Origin: Deltaproteobacteria bacterium
Lineage (GTDB): Bacteria; Desulfobacterota; DSM-4660; Desulfatiglandales; Desulfatiglandaceae
Direction of reading: 5' to 3'
DNA: 64,000 nucleotides
NCBI GenBank assembly: GCA_019307815.1
Contig: JAFDIV010000007.1
Location: 1 to 64,000 of the forward strand
The notes under the pieces were generated by a model. It worked only from the letters and a program-made list of their open reading frames with translations. It did not search any database and had not been told where the DNA came from. Shown here piece after piece: positions 1 to 8,142 of the stretch. A program made the position numbers and the translations under genes. Every line of letters starts with the position of its first letter. Position 1 is the stretch's first letter.

Positions 1-454
1 TCAAATCTTAAATGAGACCAGGGCTATGGATAGAATGAATCGCCAACCTATCCACTGGGCAAAGGATAATTATCCCCATTCACCTTATGCAAAAACTTAA
101 CCGGACATTACTGGAAAATTATAAAACTACAATGGGGTCCACCTTATAGGGCACTTCCTAGTGTTTTCTTTGAGCCACTTTTCTACCTCTACCGGCTCCA
201 TAACACCCCCTATGCAGCAAGGAATTTTTCTAATAGCTCATCAAACTGTTCCTTCATTTCTTTCATTTTGGCTATTGCCTTTTCGCTCGTCCGAGGTGTG
301 ACAACAGCTCCGCCTGCGAAATTGACAACGAGCGCCGCAAGCCGCTTCGCCTCTATCACCAAAAGCCACTTTCATTAGAATAGACCACAGCCCGAGAGCT
401 ACATTTAGAATCTAAAACATTTTCATGGAAATCTCTGCCTATTTTAGCGGTAGC
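1..454. other. Window-edge spacer without a convincing intact gene
   Basis: No convincing intact gene is visible before the cobalamin-binding subunit gene. On the minus strand a short open stretch (210-362) reads as a plausible protein C-terminus and is listed separately. The remainder is AT-rich with stops in all frames. No clear terminator hairpin follows the mutase small subunit. Confidence 0.5.
210..362 (-). pseudogene. Possible C-terminal gene remnant
   Basis: A minus-strand frame of about 50 codons opens after a stop and ends at a TAG (210-212). It ends with a lysine/glutamate-rich helix-like tail (MKEMKEQFDELLEKFLAA). It has no ATG near its 5' end, only TTG/GTG codons, and no recognisable Shine-Dalgarno sequence. 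The regular amphipathic end looks like real coding sequence, but I do not recognise the family. It could be the decayed end of an older gene or chance. Confidence 0.2.
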
Positions 455-865
455 TCAATTCTTTTTCATGTGTTCCTTTATAAACCTCACCACATCCTGG
501 GTATTGGTCCCAGGGCCGAATATTTCTGCAATACCACATGCCTTGAGCCCAGGAATATCCTCGTCAGGTATAATCCCGCCGCCCAAGACCAAAATATCAT
601 CAATGCCCTTTTCTTTCAGCAACTCCATTACCTTTGGAAAATGGTAATCATGGGCTCCTGACAATATACTCATTGCAATGACATCCACATCCTCCTGAAT
701 AGCAGTCTCCACAATTTGTGTGGGTGTCTGCCTCAAGCCCGTATAAATCACCTCCATACCAGCATCCATCAAGGCGCTTGCAAGTACCTTGATCCCCCTG
801 TCATGGCCGTCCAGTCCCGGCTTTGCAGCCAATACCCGAATTTTTTTCTCACTTGTCATCCCCAA
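455..865 (-). CDS. Methylmalonyl-CoA mutase, cobalamin-binding subunit
   Basis: This 136-residue protein is the stand-alone B12-binding domain of methylmalonyl-CoA mutase, which interconverts succinyl-CoA and methylmalonyl-CoA in the cytoplasm. The signature DxHxxG is visible as D19-G-H21-D-R-G24; H21 is the lower axial ligand of cobalt in this fold. A glycine-rich LVLGGG loop follows near residue 95. Its length matches the C-terminal domain of one-chain mutases, so the enzyme here is split as in archaea and some anaerobes. The catalytic subunit lies 188 bp upstream on the same strand, separated by an interspersed repeat. An AAGGGG-type ribosome site precedes the ATG. Confidence 0.93.
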   Translation of the reverse strand: MGMTSEKKIRVLAAKPGLDGHDRGIKVLASALMDAGMEVIYTGLRQTPTQIVETAIQEDVDVIAMSILSGAHDYHFPKVMELLKEKGIDDILVLGGGIIPDEDIPGLKACGIAEIFGPGTNTQDVVRFIKEHMKKN

Positions 866-937
866 TTACACCCCTTTCCATACAATTATAATGTATAGGT
901 CCCAAAATATTCCAACAGGCTATTATTCCAGTTCTCT

Positions 938-1024
938 GAATATCGAACCGTAGAACAAAAAACCCTAGAATCACGAAGGTATGATTTCAACATTGGACAT
1001 TCGGTATTCGACATTCTGCTGTTC
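938..1024. repeat. AT-rich palindromic intergenic repeat, copy 1
   Basis: The spacer between the two mutase genes carries a degenerate inverted repeat built from GAATATCGAACCG on the left and CGGTATTCGACATTC on the right, with AGAATCACGAA in between. The same word set occurs twice at 24379-24460 and 24563-24640, so this is a dispersed repeat rather than a local hairpin. It has no coding potential. Confidence 0.55.
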
Positions 1025-1053
1025 AGAAGAATAGTCATCAAGCCCAGATCCTT

Positions 1054-2733
1054 CTATCCCAGCGTCGACACTGGCCGGTACTCACCGAAGACATCACGAA
1101 GCACATCACAGATCTCTCCCAAGGTGGCATAGGCCTTTACTGCCTCCAAAATCAAGGGCATCAGGTTCTCTGTCCCTTGGGCACCTTTTCTTAAATCCTC
1201 CAGTGCCTTGGCAACCTTGTCTCCATCTCTGTCTTCCTTGAGGGCTCTCAATTTTTCTATTTGCGCAGTCCGTACCGCAGGATCTACGCGAAGCAGATTT
1301 GCGGGCTTTTCCTCTTCTACCTGGAAGCGATTGACTCCCACTACGGTTCTTTCTCCCGATTCAATCTCTCTTTGATAGCGGTAGGCACTGTCCTGAATTT
1401 CCCTCTGGATATAACCTCTTTCAATGGCTGACACTGCCCCTCCCATCTCATCAATCTTTCGGATGTACTCCTCTGCCCTCTCGTAAATCTCCCTTGTAAG
1501 GCTCTCCACATAGTATGAGCCTGCTAGGGGATCAACAGTGTCTGCCACGCCCGTCTCATATGCAATAAGCTGTTGGGTCCTGAGGGCCACCTGCACCGCC
1601 TCCTCAGAAGGCAGGCAAAGGGCCTCGTCCATGGAATTGGTGTGAAGCGACTGAGTGCCTCCCAGTACTGCAGATAGGGCCTGAAAGGCCACCCTTACGA
1701 TGTTGTTCATGGGCTGTTGGGCCGTAAGCGTGCAACCGGCTGTCTGGGTGTGAAAGCGAATCATCATGGAACGCGGATTCTTGGCCCCGAATCGCTCCTT
1801 CATAATCTTTGCCCAAAGCCTTCTGGCCGCCCGGTACTTGGCAACCTCTTCGAAAAAATCCAGGTGTGCATTGAAAAAGAAAGACAGCCTGGGCCCAAAT
1901 TTGTCCACCTCCAGCCCAGCATCCAGAGCAGCCTGCACATAGGCAATCCCATTTGCCAAGGTAAAGGCCACCTCCTGCACCGCCGTAGATCCTGCCTCAC
2001 GTATATGATATCCGCTGATGCTAATGGTATTCCATAGGGGTACATGCTCAGCGCAGTAAGAAAATATATCCGTTATGATCCGCATGGATGGCTTTGGCGG
2101 AAAAATATAGGTCCCCCGGGAGGAGTACTCCTTCAAGATATCGTTTTGAATGGTGCCCCTAAGATTGTCAGGACTCACCCCCTGTTGCTCAGCCACAGCA
2201 ATGTACATGGCCAAAAGCACCGCGGCCGGCGCGTTAATGGTCATGGATGTGCTCACCTTGTCCAAGGGAATTTCATTAAATAGGATCTCCATGTCCCTGA
2301 GCGAGTCAATGGCAACCCCTACCTTTCCCACTTCCCCTATGGCCATCTCATGGTCAGAGTCGTAACCTATCTGAGTAGGCAAATCAAAGGCCACCGAAAG
2401 CCCTGTTTGGCCTTGGTCCAACAAAAACCTGTAACGCCTGTTTGATTCTTCGGCCGTGGCAAAGCCCGCATACTGGCGCATAGTCCAGTAACGGCCCCTG
2501 TACATGGTAGGCTGTACCCCCCTTGTGAAAGGGTATTCGCCCGGAAATCCCAGCTCATCAAGATAGGCACCCTCCCCGAAATCAAGCGGGGTGTAGAGCC
2601 TCTTGATGGGTATCCCAGAGGTATTGACAAAGTGCCCCTTTCTTTCAGGGTGTTTCCTTATCCTCTCTGAAACACTATCAGACCAACGTTTCAACTCCTT
2701 TTCGAGGGTATCATGGCTGCTTTCTTTACTCAT
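1054..2733 (-). CDS. Methylmalonyl-CoA mutase, catalytic (large) subunit
   Basis: This 559-residue TIM-barrel subunit performs the adenosylcobalamin radical rearrangement of methylmalonyl-CoA to succinyl-CoA. The family blocks are present: [17 protein letters not shown] near residue 75-92, [17 protein letters not shown], and [17 protein letters not shown] near 190. The TMY tyrosine and the arginine in SSRGTY are the residues that in characterised mutases separate methylmalonyl-CoA from isobutyryl-CoA substrates, so methylmalonyl-CoA is the likely substrate. It ends without the B12 domain, which is encoded separately downstream. An AAGGAGG site precedes the ATG. No epimerase or MeaB chaperone gene is visible in the window. 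Confidence 0.95.
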   Translation of the reverse strand: MSKESSHDTLEKELKRWSDSVSERIRKHPERKGHFVNTSGIPIKRLYTPLDFGEGAYLDELGFPGEYPFTRGVQPTMYRGRYWTMRQYAGFATAEESNRRYRFLLDQGQTGLSVAFDLPTQIGYDSDHEMAIGEVGKVGVAIDSLRDMEILFNEIPLDKVSTSMTINAPAAVLLAMYIAVAEQQGVSPDNLRGTIQNDILKEYSSRGTYIFPPKPSMRIITDIFSYCAEHVPLWNTISISGYHIREAGSTAVQEVAFTLANGIAYVQAALDAGLEVDKFGPRLSFFFNAHLDFFEEVAKYRAARRLWAKIMKERFGAKNPRSMMIRFHTQTAGCTLTAQQPMNNIVRVAFQALSAVLGGTQSLHTNSMDEALCLPSEEAVQVALRTQQLIAYETGVADTVDPLAGSYYVESLTREIYERAEEYIRKIDEMGGAVSAIERGYIQREIQDSAYRYQREIESGERTVVGVNRFQVEEEKPANLLRVDPAVRTAQIEKLRALKEDRDGDKVAKALEDLRKGAQGTENLMPLILEAVKAYATLGEICDVLRDVFGEYRPVSTLG

Positions 2734-2863
2734 AAAGGTTCCTCCTTATTTTTTGTTTGATGATCTTTGGCCATAAAGGTAAAACTAGTGCTTATCATTT
2801 TTCACTATATTTTTGAAGCCTTTATGAAGGGTTACACTTTCTGGTAGTCCAATTAATTTCCTC

Positions 2864-2892
2864 TTGACATGAGCTTGTAGCTGCATTATAGC
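2864..2892 (+). promoter_or_regulatory. Sigma-70 promoter for the mmdB gene
   Basis: A perfect -35 TTGACA (2864-2869) is followed after 17 bp by a -10 hexamer TATAGC (2887-2892). The transcript would start near 2900, about 67 nt before the decarboxylase beta-subunit ATG. The -10 lies inside the inverted repeat listed next. Confidence 0.6.
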
Positions 2893-2897
2893 TACAA
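2875..2897 (+). promoter_or_regulatory. Perfect inverted repeat over the mmdB -10 (candidate operator)
   Basis: TTGTAGCT (2875-2882) and AGCTACAA (2890-2897) form a perfect 8-bp inverted repeat with a 7-bp spacer that straddles the -10 hexamer. A dimeric repressor bound here would block RNA polymerase. The regulator is not identified in the window. Confidence 0.55.
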
Positions 2898-2966
2898 TAC
2901 AATTTGTTTCATCCCAATGAAATCGGATTATCTCTCTGTTGAGCCGACATATCAAGGAGTTGCAAG

Positions 2967-4109
2967 ATGACGTTCAATGAAATACTAGACATGTTACGTG
3001 GTATTATTTATACCACTGGGGTGTTCCACTTCAGCTTCAAGCTGGTTATCATGTGGGCCATTGGTTCTTTTTTTATCTACCTTGCAATTGTAAAAAACTA
3101 CGAACCCCTTTTGCTCCTTCCCATTGGATTTGGAATCTTCATTGTAAACTTCCCGCTTGTTCCCTTGATGGGTTGGACTCATGGCCATGGTGAGCTCTTA
3201 CGAATCTTTTACCATTACGGCCTAGAATGGGAGGTCATACCATGTGTCATCTTCCTGGGCCTTGGGGCCATGACCGACTTTGGGCCTTTGATCGCCAACC
3301 CCAAGACCCTTTTAATTGGGGCCGGGGCCCAATTGGGAGTATTCATCACCTTCTCGGGCACGGTGTTGGCCGGTTTTACCCTTAAAGAGGCAGCTTCAGT
3401 AGGAATTATCGGGGGTGCTGATGGACCCACCACCGTTTACCTGACACAACATCTGGCCCCTCAGCTCTTGGGTCCTAACGCCTTGGCTGCCTATTCATAT
3501 ATGGCCATGGTTCCCCTGATCCAGCCGGGTATAATGCGCCTTCTTACCACAAAAGAGGAAAGAAGGATCCGGATGAGGCAACTCAGGCCGGTTTCAAAGC
3601 AGGAAAAGATACTTTTTCCGTTAGTGACCTCTGCTATCATAGCCCTTCTGGTGCCTTCCGTAATACCCCTAATGGGCATGTTCATGCTGGGCAATTTGAT
3701 GAAGGAAAGCGGCGTAGTGGGAAGGTTGACTGAGACTGCTCAAGGCTCCCTTATGAACATTGTTACCATCTTCTTAGGCATTTCAGTAGGGGCCACTATG
3801 CACGCAGATAAATTCTTAAGCTGGAAGCCATTGCTCATATTTGGGCTCGGACTGATAGATTTTGCCGTATGTACAGCCGGCGGTATCCTTACTGTAAAGG
3901 CCATGAATCTCTTTTTGAAGGAAAAGATTAACCCACTCATTGGTTCTGCTGGAGTCTCAGCCGTTCCCATGGCGGCCCGTGTCTCCCAGGTGGAAGGAAT
4001 GAGAGAGGATAAAACCAATTTTCTCCTTATGCACGCCATGGGGCCAAACCTGGCTGGTGTTATTGGCTCGGCTGCTGCAGCAGGAATGTTTATTGCCATG
4101 TTCGATTGA
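2967..4109 (+). CDS. mmdB: Na+-pumping acyl-CoA decarboxylase beta subunit
   Basis: A 380-residue polytopic membrane protein of the OadB/MmdB/GcdB family, the subunit that couples decarboxylation of carboxybiotin to sodium export. Hydrophobic helices run through most of its length. The conserved GGADGPT block (near residue 148) contains the aspartate implicated in Na+ translocation in oxaloacetate decarboxylase, and NLAGVIGSAAAAG closes the C-terminus. An AAGGAG site lies just before the ATG. Beside methylmalonyl-CoA mutase and a carboxyltransferase/biotin carrier pair, the substrate is most likely methylmalonyl-CoA. The pump would link propionyl-CoA/methylmalonyl-CoA interconversion to the sodium gradient in either direction. 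Confidence 0.93.
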   Translation: MTFNEILDMLRGIIYTTGVFHFSFKLVIMWAIGSFFIYLAIVKNYEPLLLLPIGFGIFIVNFPLVPLMGWTHGHGELLRIFYHYGLEWEVIPCVIFLGLGAMTDFGPLIANPKTLLIGAGAQLGVFITFSGTVLAGFTLKEAASVGIIGGADGPTTVYLTQHLAPQLLGPNALAAYSYMAMVPLIQPGIMRLLTTKEERRIRMRQLRPVSKQEKILFPLVTSAIIALLVPSVIPLMGMFMLGNLMKESGVVGRLTETAQGSLMNIVTIFLGISVGATMHADKFLSWKPLLIFGLGLIDFAVCTAGGILTVKAMNLFLKEKINPLIGSAGVSAVPMAARVSQVEGMREDKTNFLLMHAMGPNLAGVIGSAAAAGMFIAMFD

Positions 4110-4155
4110 TGATCTTAAATATGGATTTCTTCAACGCTTGAGAGATGAGGAAAAA

Positions 4156-4635
4156 ATGAGACGTCTTATAGTTGCCCTTATAATAACTGCTATTTGCATA
4201 CCTTCTCTTATCCTTGCAGAGGAAAACTTCCTAGAGGCCCCTATCATCCCTGGGGCAAAGGTGGTCAAGAAAACGGAAACTAGGCTTGAACTCAAAATCA
4301 ACAAAAGCCATGACGAGGTTGTAGCCTTTTACAAAAGTGCGCTTAAAGGCCTCAAGGATGTCCGCTACAGGGAATGGAAAAAGGCAACCTATATTGAGGA
4401 TGACAGCAACAGGCCTTGGCACTCCATTACCATCTCCAAACCAGAAGGAGATGAAGGCACCACCGTCGTTATTTTGAAAGACAACTGGACCTGGATCATG
4501 GGGACCCTGATTCTCCGATTTATTGGTGTGTTTGTGGTACTTTTGGTACTTTTTGTGGCCATGTCCTTGTCCGGGGCGGTCATCTCCAGGTTGGTAAAAC
4601 GATTTCAAGTAAAAGAAGAGGCATCTAAAGGGTAA
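4156..4635 (+). CDS. Secreted-domain protein with OadG-like C-terminal membrane helix
   Basis: The start chosen is the ATG at 4156, preceded by GAGG; an open frame extends upstream into mmdB but has no ribosome site. The 159-residue product has a signal-like hydrophobic N-terminus (residues 1-21, ending LILAEE). A roughly 90-residue extracytoplasmic domain follows, with IPGAKVVKK and VVAFYKSAL motifs resembling small periplasmic domains of lipoproteins. One strong transmembrane helix (about 112-142) and a short basic cytoplasmic tail complete it. The helix and tail resemble the gamma subunit (OadG) of sodium-pump decarboxylases, and the gene sits 46 bp after mmdB. I infer a gamma-like assembly subunit with an added external domain. 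Confidence 0.6.
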   Translation: MRRLIVALIITAICIPSLILAEENFLEAPIIPGAKVVKKTETRLELKINKSHDEVVAFYKSALKGLKDVRYREWKKATYIEDDSNRPWHSITISKPEGDEGTTVVILKDNWTWIMGTLILRFIGVFVVLLVLFVAMSLSGAVISRLVKRFQVKEEASKG

Positions 4636-4655
4636 ATCAAACCCTTCAAAGAAAA

Positions 4656-4694
4656 AACCCTCAAGGCGCTTATGTGCCACGAGGGTTCTTTTTA
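4656..4694. terminator. Bidirectional terminator between convergent decarboxylase genes
   Basis: AACCCTC (4656-4662) pairs with GAGGGTT (4681-4687), with an inner GGCGC/GTGCC stem. A T-rich run follows on the plus strand and an A-rich run precedes, which is a T-run on the minus strand. It lies between the stops of the OadG-like gene and the carboxyltransferase gene and can serve both. Confidence 0.8.
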
Positions 4695-4713
4695 TTACAC
4701 ATATATCCAATTT

Positions 4714-6264
4714 TTACAGAGGAATGTTGCCGTGCCTCCTCTCAGGAATCCGTTCCCTTTTGTTCAGTAGCATCATCAAGGCACTGATAAGTTTTGGCCT
4801 TGTATCCTCTGGAAATATAATTTCGTCTATATACCCAAGCTCTGCCGCCTTAAACGGGCTTGCAAAATTGTTTCGGTATTCCTCCACCAATCGCTTGCGC
4901 GTCTCCTCAGGGTTATCAGAAGCTGCAATCTCCTTTCTGAACACAATATTAACCGCCCCTTCCGGCCCCATCACAGCAATCTCGGCAGTTGGGTAGGCAT
5001 AGTTGATATCCCCTCCATGGTGCTTGCTGGACATCACATCATAGGCCCCACCATAGGCCTTCCGTGTAATTACCGTGATTTTCGGCACTGTGGCCTCGCA
5101 ATAGGCATAAATGATCTTTGCCCCGTGTTTAATGATGCCACCATGTTCCTGGTTTACACCAGGGAGGAAACCCGGCACGTCTACAAAAGTGACCAGAGGA
5201 ATATTGAAACAGTCGCACATCCTAACAAAACGTGCACATTTGATGGAAGCATCAATATCCAAACACCCGGCCAGGAATCTGGGTTGGTTGGCCACCACAC
5301 CCACCACATGGCCATTCAGCCGCCCGAACCCCACAATCATATTCGTGGCATACCGCTCATGGATCTCCAGAAACTCATGATGATCCAATACAGAGCGGAT
5401 AATATCTTTCATATCATAGGGCAATTTGGGGTTGGTAGGGACCACCTTATTTAAGGCCGGATCCTTGCGATTGGGATCGTCTGTACATTCAACCACTGGA
5501 GGGCTTTCCCTGTAATTCTGGGGAAGATAACTCAAAATTTGTTTCACACGATCAAGGGCGGCCTTGTCATTGTCCTCTGAAAAGTGGGCTACCCCGCTTT
5601 TCGTATTATGGGTAATGGCCCCACCCAGCTCTTCTGGGGTGACTTCCTCGTGTGTCACTGCCTTAATGACCTGGGGGCCAGTGATAAACATATTGCTAGT
5701 CCTTTTCACCATAATGATGAAGTCCGTCAGGGCGGGCGAATACACTGCACCACCAGCACATGGCCCCATAATAACTGATATCTGAGGGACCACTCCTGAG
5801 GCCCACACATTTCGTTTGAATATCTCTCCGTAGCTTCCAAGGCTTACCACGCCCTCTTGAATCCGGGCTCCTCCGGAATCATTCAGGCCTATGATAGGAG
5901 CGCCGTTTTTCATAGCCAAGTCCATGATCTTGCAGACCTTTTGCCCGAAAGGCCCACTAAGGGAACCGCCAAACACGGTAAAATCCTGGGAGAAAACAAA
6001 AGTAAGCCTCCCATTGATCGTACCATATCCCGTTACAACGCCATCGCCCGGGATCTTTTTCTTTTCCATGCCGAAATCATGGCATTGGTGTACCACAAAC
6101 TTGTCGATTTCCTGGAAACTCCCTTTATCCAAGAGATAGTCTATTCTTTCCCTGGCGGTCATTTTACCCTTAGCATGCTGCTGGGCAATCCGCTCTTCGC
6201 CACCACCCAGTTCCGCCTCCCGGTTTCTTCTTTGAAGCTCTTTGATCTTGTCTTCAATATCCAT
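4714..6264 (-). CDS. mmdA: Methylmalonyl-CoA decarboxylase alpha / propionyl-CoA carboxyltransferase subunit
   Basis: A 516-residue carboxyltransferase of the PccB/MmdA family, which moves the carboxyl group between an acyl-CoA and biotin. Two crotonase-like halves are present. [19 protein letters not shown] and [12 protein letters not shown] mark the N-terminal acyl-CoA site; [28 protein letters not shown] and [11 protein letters not shown] mark the C-terminal biotin site. Length is normal. The biotin carrier gene lies just upstream on the same strand with an intrinsic terminator between them. No biotin carboxylase is visible nearby, which favours decarboxylase/transcarboxylase function with MmdB over an ATP-dependent carboxylase. 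GGAG precedes the ATG. Confidence 0.92.
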   Translation of the reverse strand: MDIEDKIKELQRRNREAELGGGEERIAQQHAKGKMTARERIDYLLDKGSFQEIDKFVVHQCHDFGMEKKKIPGDGVVTGYGTINGRLTFVFSQDFTVFGGSLSGPFGQKVCKIMDLAMKNGAPIIGLNDSGGARIQEGVVSLGSYGEIFKRNVWASGVVPQISVIMGPCAGGAVYSPALTDFIIMVKRTSNMFITGPQVIKAVTHEEVTPEELGGAITHNTKSGVAHFSEDNDKAALDRVKQILSYLPQNYRESPPVVECTDDPNRKDPALNKVVPTNPKLPYDMKDIIRSVLDHHEFLEIHERYATNMIVGFGRLNGHVVGVVANQPRFLAGCLDIDASIKCARFVRMCDCFNIPLVTFVDVPGFLPGVNQEHGGIIKHGAKIIYAYCEATVPKITVITRKAYGGAYDVMSSKHHGGDINYAYPTAEIAVMGPEGAVNIVFRKEIAASDNPEETRKRLVEEYRNNFASPFKAAELGYIDEIIFPEDTRPKLISALMMLLNKRERIPERRHGNIPL

Positions 6265-6300
6265 CAGGAAATCTCCGGTCTAAATAGCCTCTGTTGCATG

Positions 6301-6322
6301 AAAAAAGGCCCCAAAGGGGCCT
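6301..6322 (-). terminator. Intrinsic terminator inside the biotin-carrier/carboxyltransferase transcript
   Basis: Read on the minus strand, a 7-bp stem AGGCCCC/GGGGCCT with a TTT loop (6306-6322) is followed at once by six T residues (6306-6301). It starts about 6 nt after the biotin carrier stop and ends about 36 nt before the mmdA ATG. It is a textbook rho-independent terminator positioned between two genes expected to be co-transcribed. Confidence 0.82.
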
Positions 6323-6327
6323 CGATC

Positions 6328-6546
6328 CTATTCCAGGACCACTAGGACCGCATCTGCCTCGATTGCATCGCCTTTCTTGCACTTTATCTCTTTGACAGTG
6401 CCAGATTCACTCGACACTACGGGCAGTTCCATTTTCATGGCCTCAATGATCATCACCTCATCGCCTTCATTCACCGTGTCACCAGGGTTCACCTTGATGT
6501 CAATCACCTTACCACCCATTGGAGCAGTTATCTCACTCACAGCCAA
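6328..6546 (-). CDS. mmdC: Biotin carrier protein (biotinyl domain only)
   Basis: A 72-residue protein consisting only of a biotinyl/lipoyl-attachment barrel. The biotinylation motif EAMKMELPV is intact, with the acceptor lysine between two methionines. It lacks the Pro/Ala-rich linker usual in oxaloacetate and methylmalonyl-CoA decarboxylase carriers. It should shuttle CO2 between the carboxyltransferase encoded downstream and the membrane beta subunit. A very small soluble carrier translated in excess over its partners would fit the terminator found right after its stop codon. A 375-bp spacer separates it from the divergent pilC gene. Confidence 0.9.
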   Translation of the reverse strand: MAVSEITAPMGGKVIDIKVNPGDTVNEGDEVMIIEAMKMELPVVSSESGTVKEIKCKKGDAIEADAVLVVLE

Positions 6547-6921
6547 ATACCTCCTAACTTTAATTTATTCTTTATTTTATGCCCATTGTGCCAGATACAA
6601 TGGCCGCCATTTTTGCGACGACCATATGAGACCTGACCATTTAGAGGCAATTCGAAAGGTTCATATAACATTCGTTACCCACCCCTTGTCAAGAATAATG
6701 TTGGCAATCGTATGATCCAGCCCCCAACCCAGGGAAAAAGACCTTATTCTTCCTATACACCAAATCTTCGAAATGTCGGGGCTTCAGGGCCACGGGTTGA
6801 CAGGATGGGGCAAATTATCTAGTCTGGCCGCAGGTTATAGTATGTTGCACAAAATGTTAAAGCTTTAAGGGATCCGTGCCGATCAAACTTTTAGCCTTAA
6901 CAAGGCTGAAGGAGGATCAGA
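6547..6921. other. Divergent spacer between biotin carrier and pilC
   Basis: No gene is visible in either strand. On the plus strand a perfect TTGACA occurs near 6800, but the hexamer 17 bp downstream (TAGTCT) is a weak -10, so a pilC promoter there is only possible. The AAGGAGG of pilC lies at the right end. No strong hairpin is seen. Confidence 0.4.
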
Positions 6922-8133
6922 ATGCCTATTTACAAGTGGGTGGCTGAGACCAGAAAAGGGAGAATCCTAAAGGGCGAAATCGAAGCTGCTGACGAAAAAC
7001 TCGCCCGGCTCCAACTCAAAAGACGGAACCTGACCGTAAAGAAAATTAAACAGAAGCCAAAGGATCTTTTTGAGAATGTATCCTTTTTACAACCTAAGGT
7101 CACCAAAAAAGACATTGTGGTCTTTACTCGTCAGTTCTCCACCATGATCGATGCGGGTCTTCCTCTGGTTCAAGGCCTGACCATCCTAGCTGAGCAGTCT
7201 GATAACAAAACTTTCAAGAACATATTAAAACAAGTCACCAAGGACGTGGAAGGTGGCTCCACATTGGCCGAAGCATTGAAAAAACACCCAAAGGTTTTCG
7301 ACGACCTTTTTGTGAATCTTGTGGCCGCGGGTGAGGTAGGCGGTATCTTGGATACGATTCTTCAACGTCTGGCCGCATATATTGAAAAGGCAGAAAAGTT
7401 GCGATCCAAGATCAAAGGAGCCATGACCTATCCTATTGTGGTTATGTGTATTGCGATCTTGGTCATTGCTGTTATCCTGATTTTTGTTATTCCAGTGTTT
7501 GAGGACATGTTTGCCAGCGTGGGCTCGGCCCTGCCCGCCCCTACACAATTAGTGGTAAACCTCAGTCGTTTTGTTAAAAGTAATATCTTATATATCCTAG
7601 GGGCGGCCTTTGCATTGTTTTGGGGCTTCAAGGCATACCGCCGATCTGAAAAAGGGCGAAAACAAACGGATTCATTGCTCTTGAAGCTGCCTATCTTTGG
7701 GCCATTGCTTAAGAAAGTAGCGGTAGCAAGGTTTACCCGTACCCTCGGCACTATGATCAGCAGTGGTGTCCCCATACTTGACGCCCTGGAAATCGTGGCC
7801 AAGACCTCTGGTAATAAGGTACTTGAGGAGGTTATCTTAGAGGTTAGAGGGTCTATTGCAGAAGGCCAGACCATAGCAGAGCCTTTAAACGAGACAGATA
7901 TTTTTCCCAGTATGGTAATTCAAATGATTTCTGTAGGAGAGGCTACGGGTGCACTCGACTCCATGCTTGAGAAGATAGCTGACTTTTACGACGATGAGGT
8001 AGATGCGGCTGTTGAGAACCTCACTTCAATGCTTGAGCCTATGCTTATGGTTTTTCTGGGTGGTTCAATTGGTGGACTTGTTATCGCCATGTATTTGCCG
8101 ATCTTTCAGATGGCAGGTGCTATTGCAGGCTGA
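6922..8133 (+). CDS. pilC: Type IV pilus / type II secretion inner-membrane platform protein PilC
   Basis: A 403-residue T2SSF-family protein that forms the inner-membrane platform on which the assembly ATPase acts. Two homologous cytoplasmic four-helix repeats are visible: the first starts FTRQFSTMIDAGLPLVQGL near residue 68, the second FTRTLGTMISSGVPILDAL near 271. Each is followed by a membrane helix (about 170-192 and 373-395), with a third hydrophobic segment between. AAGGAGG precedes the ATG. It is 9 bp upstream of a PilS-like kinase gene, which argues for pilus rather than secretion use. The only assembly ATPase in the window lies about 40 kb away; no pilin, pilM-Q or pilT is present. 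Confidence 0.92.
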   Translation: MPIYKWVAETRKGRILKGEIEAADEKLARLQLKRRNLTVKKIKQKPKDLFENVSFLQPKVTKKDIVVFTRQFSTMIDAGLPLVQGLTILAEQSDNKTFKNILKQVTKDVEGGSTLAEALKKHPKVFDDLFVNLVAAGEVGGILDTILQRLAAYIEKAEKLRSKIKGAMTYPIVVMCIAILVIAVILIFVIPVFEDMFASVGSALPAPTQLVVNLSRFVKSNILYILGAAFALFWGFKAYRRSEKGRKQTDSLLLKLPIFGPLLKKVAVARFTRTLGTMISSGVPILDALEIVAKTSGNKVLEEVILEVRGSIAEGQTIAEPLNETDIFPSMVIQMISVGEATGALDSMLEKIADFYDDEVDAAVENLTSMLEPMLMVFLGGSIGGLVIAMYLPIFQMAGAIAG

Positions 8134-8142
8134 TCCTCCATA

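Noticed and set aside
4231-4710. 159-residue open frame antisense to the OadG-like gene
   Set aside because: Composition and lack of any ribosome site mark it as a shadow; the sense gene has a signal peptide, membrane helix and start signal, and the terminator lies across its 5' end.
6775-6830. GGGGCTTCAGGGCCACGGG upstream of pilC, reminiscent of a c-di-GMP (GEMM) riboswitch
   Set aside because: The GCAAACC-type first half, the GNRA tetraloop and receptor pairing are not present; only a short GCCACGGG word is shared.
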